A stretch of DNA of 64,000 bases from Gemmatimonadales bacterium. Lineage in GTDB: Bacteria; Gemmatimonadota; Gemmatimonadetes; Gemmatimonadales; GWC2-71-9. The stretch is taken from assembly GCA_019637315.1 (NCBI GenBank), contig JAHBVU010000015.1, positions 28,929 through 92,928 on the forward strand, read 5' to 3'. The notes under the pieces are model-generated. The model worked only from the letters and a program-made list of their open reading frames with translations. It was not told where the DNA came from and did no database searches. The position numbers were made by a program, and so were the translations under genes. Below are positions 1-7,775 of the stretch, one piece after another. How positions within the stretch are numbered: position 1 is the first letter of the stretch; every line of letters starts with the position of its first letter.

Positions 1-1085
1 GCAGCACTTTTCAGGGCGGCGATGTCGATTCGCAGCGAGGGCATTACTGGCAGGCTGTCTGCTGGCGGTGCCTCGCGCGAATCAAGCTCCGCTGCTGCTT
101 TAACGAGGACATCCGTTGCGCGGGAGATAAGGACTGATCCAGAAATACCTGGACCACCTGAACGACCAACGTCGCCGAACGTGTTGACGGCTATGGCCTC
201 GCCTAAGGCGTTTAATAGCGGGCCACCGGAGTTGCCTTGGTTGATGTTTACGTCTGAGATAATTGCGCCAGTCCTGATACTAGAGGCGATCCCAGAAGTG
301 ATGGTTAAGTCCTGGTTCAATGGAAAGCCCATCGCGACCAAGCGCTCTCCTGGGCTTGCGGCTGGTCTGTCTGCCGCTGCTTGCAGAGGGATCCGCGTGC
401 GGTCAACTAGGTGGGCGGGATTGATCCGGAGGATGGCGATGTCGGCATCGTTATCCCTGCCAACCACCTGAGCCGCAACACGCACGAGCGAGTCAAGGAC
501 AACTGAGATACCATCGTCCTCGACGCCATCTACCACATGTGCATTCGTGATAATGACGCCGTCCAGAGTATCCGCGAGGAAACCGGAGCCGTGCCTAAGG
601 CCGGCCTGGATTTTGAAGACGGAGCTCTTGAAGCGAGAGAACAAGCTCGCTACGAAGTCGCCCGATGCTGTTGCAACACTTTCCTGAAGCGATTTCTCCG
701 GGGCATCAGCATTGTCATTTGTAAGGGCGACGTCTGTCGCTGCCCCTGTTCGAACAAGGACATCCACAGTCCAGCGATATGGTCGGCCCTGGAACTGAAC
801 GGGTGCACGGCTCATGAGCCTATATCCGCCGGCGGGTAGGGTGATGGATGCTTTCCCATCGACCGCCGTCCGCATGGTCGTCGAGTCACCTTGATCGGAC
901 GTTAGGAGCAGGCTGTGAAGTGGCACTGGGCGCAGTTGCATCTCGCCGTCAAGGAGGACCGCTGTAACCGTAAGGGTCCCCAAGCTGTCACTTTGGCGTT
1001 CGCCTTGCTTCGTAGCGACCTGACCACGCATGGATAGGGGTGCTGTAACCAAGGCGACTAATAGAACCAAGCGCGGTGTCAGCAT
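1..1085 (-). CDS. HtrA-like (S1C) secreted serine protease, 3' end beyond window
   Basis: The frame is open from an ATG at 1085 to the window edge, giving at least 361 residues with no stop, so the C-terminus is missing. The start has an AAGGAG ribosome site four bases upstream. Residues 1 to about 22 form a hydrophobic signal peptide. Residues about 30-115 resemble a carboxypeptidase-regulatory-like beta-sandwich (LPAGGYRL motif). The chymotrypsin-fold domain follows, with all three catalytic residues: His183 in TNAHVVDG, Asp215 in DADIAIL and Ser286 in GNSGGPL. This is the DegP/HtrA arrangement, which cleaves misfolded or surface proteins in the envelope. A PDZ domain could lie beyond the edge. 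The lipoprotein gene 74 bases upstream is on the same strand and may be co-transcribed. The family is clear from the motifs; the substrate is unknown. Confidence 0.88.
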   Translation of the reverse strand, partial: MLTPRLVLLVALVTAPLSMRGQVATKQGERQSDSLGTLTVTAVLLDGEMQLRPVPLHSLLLTSDQGDSTTMRTAVDGKASITLPAGGYRLMSRAPVQFQGRPYRWTVDVLVRTGAATDVALTNDNADAPEKSLQESVATASGDFVASLFSRFKSSVFKIQAGLRHGSGFLADTLDGVIITNAHVVDGVEDDGISVVLDSLVRVAAQVVGRDNDADIAILRINPAHLVDRTRIPLQAAADRPAASPGERLVAMGFPLNQDLTITSGIASSIRTGAIISDVNINQGNSGGPLLNALGEAIAVNTFGDVGRSGGPGISGSVLISRATDVLVKAAAELDSREAPPADSLPVMPSLRIDIAALKSA

Positions 1086-1159
1086 ATTGCTCCTTGCAGA
1101 TTCAAGCTGGATCCATGTGATGCCTCAAGCGATCCAGTTGGCCCCGGATGTGTGCACAC

Positions 1160-1717
1160 CTAGACCCCTTGTACTGGCCGCGGCTGCGGACCGCCTTGGC
1201 AAGCAACCACGGCTCGCCCCGCGACGGTCTTGGCCGTGAAGTTCGACCACCGATTCGAGATGACTACTCGATAGCTTCCTGGCGACGTTAGTGGCGTTTC
1301 AACCGATGTCACTGTCTGCCGAGGACCGTCGAATAGTGCGGTATGGTTCCCATTCGGATTGTTCTTCCAGTTTGTAAACTGATCTTCCGTCATGACGAAG
1401 ACCTGAACGTCCTTGTTGCCGCCCGAGAGCGTCTCAATCCTGCCCTTCAGGAAACAAGACCCTCCACCCGACAGCTCGAAAGCTGTGCTCCAAATCTGCG
1501 TGGCTGGTAGGGTGATTCCGGTACTGGAGAAGACCTCAAGGGCCCGCGGCTTCACGCGCTCCTGTTCGGCACGCGCCTTCTCCTTTGCCTCACTTTGAGC
1601 GAGGGCCGCTGCCAACGAATCCGCCCGCTGGAGCGCAGCTCTTTCGCCACCAGATTGACAACCAAGTACAAGTAAAGCGCTCGTAGCAGCCGAAAGTCGC
1701 CACGGATAGCTCGGCAT
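1160..1717 (-). CDS. Predicted lipoprotein with C-terminal GOLD-like beta-sandwich
   Basis: This 185-residue protein starts with a short lipoprotein signal ending in LVLGC, so Cys20 should be lipidated. Residues about 25-60 are Ala/Glu/Arg-rich and probably helical. The rest is a beta-rich domain with Cys, Trp and Gly at turn positions; the pattern SPGSYRVVISNRWS near the end resembles GOLD-type adaptor or sensor sandwiches, but that is only a visual match. The start is supported by a GGGAGG site just before the ATG at 1717. It lies upstream of the HtrA-like protease on the same strand, so it may be an envelope partner or substrate adaptor for it. The function is not known. Confidence 0.7.
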   Translation of the reverse strand: MPSYPWRLSAATSALLVLGCQSGGERAALQRADSLAAALAQSEAKEKARAEQERVKPRALEVFSSTGITLPATQIWSTAFELSGGGSCFLKGRIETLSGGNKDVQVFVMTEDQFTNWKNNPNGNHTALFDGPRQTVTSVETPLTSPGSYRVVISNRWSNFTAKTVAGRAVVACQGGPQPRPVQGV

Positions 1718-2502
1718 GACCCCTCCCTTTTGGTACCAAGCGTCTTATCACACAAGATTCGTGCCACAAGGGGACAGATGACGCGGCCGACATGGCTTTG
1801 CTTGATCCCGCTTGAGCGATTCGTGCCCGAACGCTCGGTTGTCTCTGTCTGCCCTCGACTCATTCAGGTAACCGGATGAGGTCGCTCCGAAAGCTGCGCC
1901 GGGCAATGTGGGAGCTAAGGATCGGTCATGATGCTAAGGTAGCGTGTGGTACTGTCATGGCAGTTCTATTGGGCGGGCCGACGGGGGCTGCTGCGGGGGT
2001 GGCCTGGAAGTACCTCAGCCGCCCCACTCGCTCAAACGTGTGCTGGGCACCCGAGAGCTTGGGCCCACTGTTCGTTCGAGCACTCAGCGCGCAAGCTGGA
2101 GTCGTGCAACTCTCGATAAGCACGTTTCTGTGTGGGATCTCCCGGCTCGATAGGCGCGAGTCATGATTTCTAGTCGCTCAATGGCGGCTGTGTTCCCACC
2201 CCTCCGCGATATCGGAATGCTAACCAACCGAGGTATCACAGCAGGTCCCGCGTGATACCTCCACCAAGGTGAAGTGCGCATCGAGCGAACTGTTGGCGGG
2301 CGAAAGCGAAGGATGTCGTGTCATCCAAGCAAGCGCATGAATCACATAGCCTTAGAGGATCCAGGTCGGCACGAGAGCGTACCTGGCATGGTGCTTGCGT
2401 AGGAAGTGTGGTGATGCCGGAAATCTATCATGGGGAAGCGCTCCCGCATTCCCATGGATGGTGGGCAGTCGATGTGAAGGTCCCCATTAACAACGAGGCG
2501 AT
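1718..2502. other. Non-coding or decayed stretch, 785 bases
   Basis: Short open frames exist on both strands, but none shows a recognisable domain, a ribosome site or the codon bias of the neighbours. Base composition looks less GC-rich than the rest of the window. The stretch lies between a leftward lipoprotein gene and a rightward outer-membrane protein gene, so it should hold two divergent promoters; I could not place them. No repeat or RNA structure was recognised. Confidence 0.4.
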
Positions 2503-3039
2503 ATGCGTACGCAAATATCAAGGATTCTGGTAGCCGGAGTGTTCGCAGCACTGATGACCGTATCGGCAAGTGCGCAGGAGCGGACCAGGAGCGGATTCTG
2601 GTTCAATGGTGGGCTGGGCGTTGGCTCGCTTGGCTGTGATGACTGTTCCTCTCGCGAGACGGGCTTAAGTGGCGGCATCGCGCTCGGTGGGTCAATTAGT
2701 CAGAATGTCCTTCTTGGTGTCGGAACTACTGGTTGGACGAAGTCAGAGAGCGGAGTTACGCTCACGACGGGTACGCTCGATGCTCGGCTTCGGCTGTATC
2801 CTAGCTCGACCGGTGGATTTTTCATTACCACGGGTATCGGGTTGGGTTCAATTAGCGCAGATATTGCCGGGTTTGGCGGAGATGCAGAGACAGGTGTCGG
2901 GGTTTTGGTCGGGTTGGGTATCGACATCCGGATTGGGCGGAATGTGAGCCTCACTCCTTTCTGGAACGGGTTTGCCGTGCGGACAGAGAATGCTGACGTG
3001 AATGTTGGCCAGCTTGGATTGGGAATAACTGTCCATTGA
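2503..3039 (+). CDS. Small outer-membrane beta-barrel protein
   Basis: This 178-residue protein has a signal peptide (Arg at 2 and 7, hydrophobic core, cleavage after SASA at about residue 24). The mature part is a series of short amphipathic strands rich in Gly, Thr and Ser, including GLGVGSLG, GGIALGGS and GIGLGSIS, and it ends in GLGITVH. This is typical of small eight-stranded OmpA/OmpW-like barrels. Two cysteines (CDDC) sit in an early loop. No enzyme motif is present. It stands alone between a non-coding region and an insertion-sequence remnant. The barrel fold is a confident guess; the role (adhesin, pore or structural protein) cannot be told. Confidence 0.72.
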   Translation: MRTQISRILVAGVFAALMTVSASAQERTRSGFWFNGGLGVGSLGCDDCSSRETGLSGGIALGGSISQNVLLGVGTTGWTKSESGVTLTTGTLDARLRLYPSSTGGFFITTGIGLGSISADIAGFGGDAETGVGVLVGLGIDIRIGRNVSLTPFWNGFAVRTENADVNVGQLGLGITVH

Positions 3040-3141
3040 GCTGAGTGTGTTGCCTGGCCGTTGTACTTAGTGTTGGGCGCCAGAGCGTCCGATGCCCGAA
3101 TCATGAGATCTATATGTGGAGGGCGGCGACTCCTCAACGAT

Positions 3142-3171
3142 CGCGGTTGGTACCCCTTGGTCCCAACCGCG
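3142..3171. terminator. Hairpin downstream of the barrel gene, possible terminator
   Basis: A perfect 9-base inverted repeat (CGCGGTTGG and CCAACCGCG) encloses a 12-base loop about 100 bases after the stop at 3039. There is no T-tract, so it is at best a factor-assisted terminator, or it may belong to the insertion-sequence remnant that follows. Confidence 0.3.
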
Positions 3172-3197
3172 CGTCTTGAGGTAGTCGTCGGGTTTAG

Positions 3198-3995
3198 TGT
3201 GCGGGGCGCCCGGGGCGGTATGCGAAGGCCACCGATCGGGTGGTCACCGCCCAGGTGCGCACGATCATTCGGACCGGGTCGTCGTATGGCGCGCGTCGTG
3301 TCCACGCGCTCGTCAATCAGCGCTTTGTGACCGGCTACAATGTGAAGCGCATTCAGCGCGGGATGGCGCTCCATGGCTGGACGCTCTCGTCGGTCGTCCA
3401 TCGCCGCACGGGCCGGGCGCACCGCGGGCGCATTCAGCGGGACGTGTCCAATGAACGCTGGTGCAGCGACGGCCTGGAGATCGCCTGCTGGAACGGGGAG
3501 CTCGTGCAGGTCGCCTTTGCCCTCGATTGCCATGATCGCGAAGTGATGGCCCACGTCGCGGTGCCCCGCGACCTCGTGGCCGCCGATATCCAGCAGCTCA
3601 TGCAGGACGCGGTCGCGGCCCGTTTTGGGCCTGGACGCCGCCCGCCCACCCCGATCCAGTGGCTGAGTGACAATGGGAGTATCTATACGGCGCTGGCGAC
3701 CCAACTGATGGCGGAGCGCCTGCACTTGGTGCCCATTACGACGCCGGCCGCGAGTCCGCAGTCCAACGGCATGGCCGAAGCCTTCGTGCACACGCTGCGG
3801 CGCGACTACCTCGCGGGGGCGGACCTCGCGACCGCGGCGCAAGTGCTGGCCCAGCTCCCCGCGTGGATGGCGGATTACAACGGCGTCGCGCCGCACTCCG
3901 CGCTCGGGTACCAGTCACCCCAGCAATATCGGCGTGCGCAGTCCCTGGCAGGTGAGATCAGTGCGCCCAAAGTGCCTCACGAATTGGGGTACTAA
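3198..3995 (+). pseudogene. IS3-family (IS2-like) transposase OrfB, 5'-truncated remnant
   Basis: The frame encodes the DDE integrase core: Asp in RWCSDGLEIA, Asp in WLSDNGS and Glu in NGMAEAF, followed by the ADYNGVAPHSALGY tail usual in IS3-family OrfB. Upstream, the helical HTH_21 part (YGARRVHALVNQ) is present, but the frame is closed by a TAG at 3195, leaving about 265 codons instead of the roughly 280-300 usual for IS2-type OrfB. The first plausible internal start is GTG at 3240. No OrfA and no terminal inverted repeats were found on either side. This looks like a decayed or truncated copy that can no longer move by itself. It sits at the junction between the less GC-rich left block and the rest of the window. 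Confidence 0.82.
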
Positions 3996-4623
3996 GCAAG
4001 TGACCCATATATAACCCTCGCATCACGGACAGACCGGCTAGCCCGGCCTTGACCTTGCAGATGAGCGGATGGCGCTCCAAGCCATCGCGCCGCTGCAGCC
4101 GGGCGAGGGCGGCGAACTCGCACCTTTAACGCCCCGTTTCACAGGTTGCCAACTCGGCTAGCAACACCAACGGGCTCGATGTCAGCGTTCCCGGTCACGT
4201 GGGCAGCCCTCGCCAAGCCGACTCCGCTGCGGTACGCCCCGATACCGGAACCCACCGCTCTGCCACCCCCATTCCCCATACCGCGCGACGCCCTCACGTC
4301 CTGATGGTTGGGCCTTCCCACTCCGCTATCCACCTTCGAGGCGCGAAAGGACTCATTCGCCGCGAGCCAACTTCTTGTTGCCACGCACCCAGCTCGACTG
4401 GCGCCGGCTCCATCCGTTCTTCCTTTCGCGTCGTACACCCTTGACCCATCGTGATCATGTACTGGAACGACGCCAGACTCTCTTGTCATAACCTCATCGT
4501 CGCTCTCCCCTCCGATTACGCTCCCCTTCCAGGACGATCGCGACCTCGCGCTATGACCGAAGCCCTATGCAGTCACCAGGCGCGGTCCCGCATGCTTAAC
4601 CCGTTCAGGCGCGCACCCGCGAC
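3996..4623. other. Intergenic stretch, about 630 bases, no supported gene
   Basis: Both strands carry short open frames without recognisable domains or ribosome sites. The region lies between the transposase remnant and the 3' end of the magnesium transporter operon, so it may be leftover insertion-sequence flank. No terminal inverted repeat or obvious terminator was seen. Confidence 0.4.
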
Positions 4624-5925
4624 CTACAGCCAGGCGCTCGCCAGAGCGGCAAAACCGAGGAAGGTCAGAAACCCCAATACATCCGTGATGGTCGTGAGTA
4701 CGATGGACGACGCCGCTGCTGGATCCTGACGCATTAGCGTCAGCGCCATCGGAACGGACGCTCCGGCCACCGCCGCAATGACCATCGACAACACCATCGC
4801 GCTGCCGATCACCGCGGCCAGGCCAAGCGAGCCGCTCCACACCAGCACGCCCAACGATGTGACCAGCGCAACAGCCACGCCGTTGACTGCGCCGACCAGC
4901 AGTTCCTTGCGCGCCACGCGGAACCAGTGGCGCAGCCGGATCTCGCGGAGCGCCAGCCCTCGCATGGTGACCGCCAGCGCCTGCGCCCCAGTGTTTCCCG
5001 ATTGGCCGGCCACCACCGGCAACAACACCGCCAGGGCCGTGAACTGGGCAATCGTCCCCTCAAACAGTCCGACCACCGTCGCCGCGAGGAACGCGGTGGC
5101 AAGGTTGATCTGCAGCCACGGCAGCCGCTTGCGCACCGCAAACCAGGGACTGGACAGCGCCCGCTCCTCGGGGCTCACGCCAACCATGGTCTGGAGGTCA
5201 GCCGTGGCGTCGCGCTGACTCGCTGCCAGGATGTCGGCATGGCGGATGACGCCCACCAACCGATCCGTGGCGTCCACCACGGGCAGCGTCGAGAGCCGCC
5301 CCTCCTCCGCGAGCGCGACCACCTCCTCCTGCGGCGTCAACGCCTGAACCCGCGGCGAATCCGGTTGCGCCAGGTCGGCAAGAACCGTCTCCGGCTCGGC
5401 CAGCGCGAGGTCCTGAAGGGCGACCGCGCCAGTGAGCACGCCGTCCTCATCGACGAGAAAGACCGTCAGGATGCTGCGATTCCGCAGCGAGCGCAGCCGT
5501 GCGAGCGCCTCGCGCGCGGTCGCATCGGACCGAAACGTGGTCGCGCGCGGGTCCATCATCGAGCCGGCAACCCCGGGGGGATATGACATGAGTTCGCCAA
5601 GCTCGGCAGCCAGCCGGGGGTCGAGCGCCGCCAGTCGAGCGGCTCGCGGACCGGGCTCGAGACGGGCGAGGAGGGCCGCCGCCTGCGCAGGCTCGATGGC
5701 ATCGAGCACCGTCGAGGCGGGCGGGTCCGGAAGCAGCACGATCACATCGGCGGCCAGATCCGGCCGGAGCCGCTGGCACACCTGCGCAGCGAGAGCCGGC
5801 TCCAGTCGGCCGAACAGATCCGCGATCTCGGCGGCGCGCATCGGCTCGAGACGGAGCGCCGCCTCCGCTGGATGCAGTGCCATGGCGCGCTGCGCCAGCC
5901 GGCTCACCAGCTGATTACGAGACAT
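4624..5925 (-). CDS. mgtE: Magnesium transporter MgtE
   Basis: MgtE is a dimeric inner-membrane Mg2+ channel gated by its own cytosolic domains. This copy has 433 residues: N-domain of helical repeats (about 10-125), two CBS domains (about 130-255) and a five-helix membrane domain (about 275-433). The signature PVVAGQSGNTGAQ is present, as is the ion-selectivity Asp (Asp415 in ITDVLGF), so the pore looks functional. I chose the ATG at 5925, preceded by AAGGGG, over an upstream in-frame ATG at 5967 that would overlap the previous gene more. It is the last gene of a three-gene operon and overlaps the soluble MgtE-like gene by 11 bases. No Mg2+ riboswitch was recognised. Confidence 0.95.
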   Translation of the reverse strand: MSRNQLVSRLAQRAMALHPAEAALRLEPMRAAEIADLFGRLEPALAAQVCQRLRPDLAADVIVLLPDPPASTVLDAIEPAQAAALLARLEPGPRAARLAALDPRLAAELGELMSYPPGVAGSMMDPRATTFRSDATAREALARLRSLRNRSILTVFLVDEDGVLTGAVALQDLALAEPETVLADLAQPDSPRVQALTPQEEVVALAEEGRLSTLPVVDATDRLVGVIRHADILAASQRDATADLQTMVGVSPEERALSSPWFAVRKRLPWLQINLATAFLAATVVGLFEGTIAQFTALAVLLPVVAGQSGNTGAQALAVTMRGLALREIRLRHWFRVARKELLVGAVNGVAVALVTSLGVLVWSGSLGLAAVIGSAMVLSMVIAAVAGASVPMALTLMRQDPAAASSIVLTTITDVLGFLTFLGFAALASAWL

Positions 5926-6775
5926 CGTCGGCCCCTTTCCGAGCTGCGGCGTCATCGCCGTCGGCATTCCCGCTCACCTCGAGGGGCCCGAGGCTCCGAA
6001 GGATCCGGGTGAGGCCGGCCCAGTACAGTTCGGACAATCCCACGAACGTGGCCATCACCGGACGCGCCGCCGAGCCGGCCAGCTGGCGCACCTCCTTATG
6101 CTGGATGGCGCCGACCAGGCGCTGCCCCGAGTCCACCACCGGCAGCGCATCGTAATCGCGCCAGGCGGGATGCGCCTCGACGGTTGCGAGGTCGGCGTAT
6201 CCGTCGAGCCGGACGACGTCACGGTGCATCACGGCCGCAAGCGCATCCTTGCCGCGGGCCGCCATGAGCTCCCCGATGCTGAGCACCCCCGTCAGAACAC
6301 CGTCGCGCGAGATGACGTAGACGTAGTAGTGCAGGTGCAGGCCTGATCCGCGCAGCCGCCGCTGGGCGTCGGCGACGGTGATGTCCTCAGCGACCGCCAG
6401 AACCAACGGGTCCGCCATGGCGCCCGCCGTGTTCTCGGGATATCGCAACATGAGGCGGAGCTGGTCGGCGAGCTCGGGCGCGAGGAGCGGAAAGAGCAGC
6501 TCACGGCGGGCGGGATCGACCTGGCGGATCAGCCCTGCAGCGATGTCCACAGTAAGTTCGGCCACGATCGCGGCAAGATCGTTCGGCGCCATCGCCACGG
6601 CACACGCGGCGGACGGTGTGGGGCCGATCGCGCGGAAGACCCGGGCGGCAACGGCCGGCGCCACAGCAGAAACGACCGCGGCAGCAGCACTGGGGTCCGC
6701 GCCTTCGATGATCCGCGCGGCCTCCTCCGGATGTGATGCCATGAACGCGAAGGCGAGGCGTTCTTCGGCAGTCAT
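5915..6775 (-). CDS. Soluble MgtE-like regulatory protein (N-domain plus CBS pair, no pore)
   Basis: This 286-residue protein matches only the cytosolic half of MgtE. Residues 1-115 form the helical-repeat N-domain, and residues about 120-240 form two CBS domains (TAGAMADPLVLAV, then DALPVVDSGQRLVGAI). There is no membrane helix; the C-terminus is a charged tail. It is not a frameshifted piece of its neighbour, because that neighbour has its own complete N and CBS domains. The start ATG overlaps the stop of the mechanosensitive-type gene (ATGA), and its end overlaps mgtE, so the three are translationally coupled. A plausible role is sensing Mg2+ or nucleotide and tuning the MgtE channel or the MscS-like protein. 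That role is inferred. Confidence 0.82.
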   Translation of the reverse strand: MTAEERLAFAFMASHPEEAARIIEGADPSAAAAVVSAVAPAVAARVFRAIGPTPSAACAVAMAPNDLAAIVAELTVDIAAGLIRQVDPARRELLFPLLAPELADQLRLMLRYPENTAGAMADPLVLAVAEDITVADAQRRLRGSGLHLHYYVYVISRDGVLTGVLSIGELMAARGKDALAAVMHRDVVRLDGYADLATVEAHPAWRDYDALPVVDSGQRLVGAIQHKEVRQLAGSAARPVMATFVGLSELYWAGLTRILRSLGPLEVSGNADGDDAAARKGADDVS

Positions 6776-7593
6776 GACTGCGGCGCCTCGGTCACCAGTA
6801 CCGAGGTCGCCTCGCTGAACAGGCTGGCCGGGACGAGCACGCGACCCTCAGCCGTCGCGATGAAGACGGCCGCCGGCGTGATCTGAATGATCTTCCCCTC
6901 GACACCCCCAACCCGAACGGTCTGGCCGACCCGGTACGCCTGGGCGACGTAATGCGAGGCGACGATGTTGCTAACGGCGCTCCGGGCGCCGAGCCCGAAC
7001 GCGAGTCCCGCGCCGGCCAGGGTGGCGCCGACGACCACGGCCACCATCACCACAAGGAGGTCTGCCTGGATACCCACCTGCTCGATGGCAACCACGATGG
7101 CGACCAGCACGATGGTGCCCCGCACGGTATTGCCGATCACCGAGCCTAACGCCATGCCGCTTGCGGTGGCGGCGCGGGTCACGGCGTTGCCGACGATCTT
7201 ACCACCCACAACGCCGGCAATGACCAAGAGCAGCGCAGCGAGCACGTTGGGCAGGTAGTTGGCCGCCCGACTGAGGGAGGCGGTCACGACCGGAAGACCG
7301 AGCGTCTCCATCGCGGCCGCAAGGAAAAGGACGAACACCACCCAGAATGTGAAGGCGCCGACGACGCGGGGTAGCTGTGTCGCTGCCCCGCTGCTTTCCA
7401 TCGCCCCGGCGAGTGCGGGCTGTTTCGCCAGCCGGGTAACGATCACAGCGATGCTGCGGCGGGCTGCCCACGAGACGAGGCGACCGATGAGCCACCCGGC
7501 CAGCACGAGGGCCGCCGCAGTCAGCACCATCGGCAGCATGGCAGACGCCGTATCGAGCGTCTCGCGAAGGGAAGCGAACCGGTCCTGTTGCAT
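6772..7593 (-). CDS. Small-conductance mechanosensitive channel-like membrane protein
   Basis: This 273-residue protein has an N-terminal membrane helix (about 20-40), further helices near 75-105 and 110-215 that are rich in Ala, Gly and Val, and then a short MscS-like beta-domain (YRVGQTVRVGGVEGKIIQI). The Gly/Ala-rich segment before the beta-domain (GLAFGLGARSAVSNI) corresponds to the pore-lining helix of MscS relatives and contains the conserved-TM-helix pattern of that superfamily. It lacks the large C-terminal cage. The ATG at 7593 has GGAG upstream; a longer start at 7692 would add an Arg/Pro-rich tail that looks non-coding. It is the first gene of the operon with the two MgtE-type genes, which suggests a shared role in ion and osmotic homeostasis. 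Confidence 0.85.
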   Translation of the reverse strand: MQQDRFASLRETLDTASAMLPMVLTAAALVLAGWLIGRLVSWAARRSIAVIVTRLAKQPALAGAMESSGAATQLPRVVGAFTFWVVFVLFLAAAMETLGLPVVTASLSRAANYLPNVLAALLLVIAGVVGGKIVGNAVTRAATASGMALGSVIGNTVRGTIVLVAIVVAIEQVGIQADLLVVMVAVVVGATLAGAGLAFGLGARSAVSNIVASHYVAQAYRVGQTVRVGGVEGKIIQITPAAVFIATAEGRVLVPASLFSEATSVLVTEAPQS

Positions 7594-7775
7594 GGGGGTC
7601 TCCGCAGTGGGGTCGGCACGGTGGGGCGCGTCTCCGATAATACCCGCAGGGCGGCGTTTCGGAATCCGCGTTGCCGGCCGGAAATGGGACACCCGGGCTC
7701 GAGCGAGCGGCCCTCGATCTTGCCAGCCTCTGCCGGTCGGCGTATTGTATCCAATTCCGCCCTGTTCCCCTCAAA

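Noticed and set aside
2700..3896. 398-codon open frame on the minus strand
   Set aside because: It is antisense to the barrel gene and the transposase remnant, and its protein is Arg/Pro/His-rich with no domain.
7594..7775. Mg2+ riboswitch before the mscS-like/mgtE operon
   Set aside because: The short leader shared with the divergent D-aminoacylase gene shows no recognisable M-box or ykoK-type structure.
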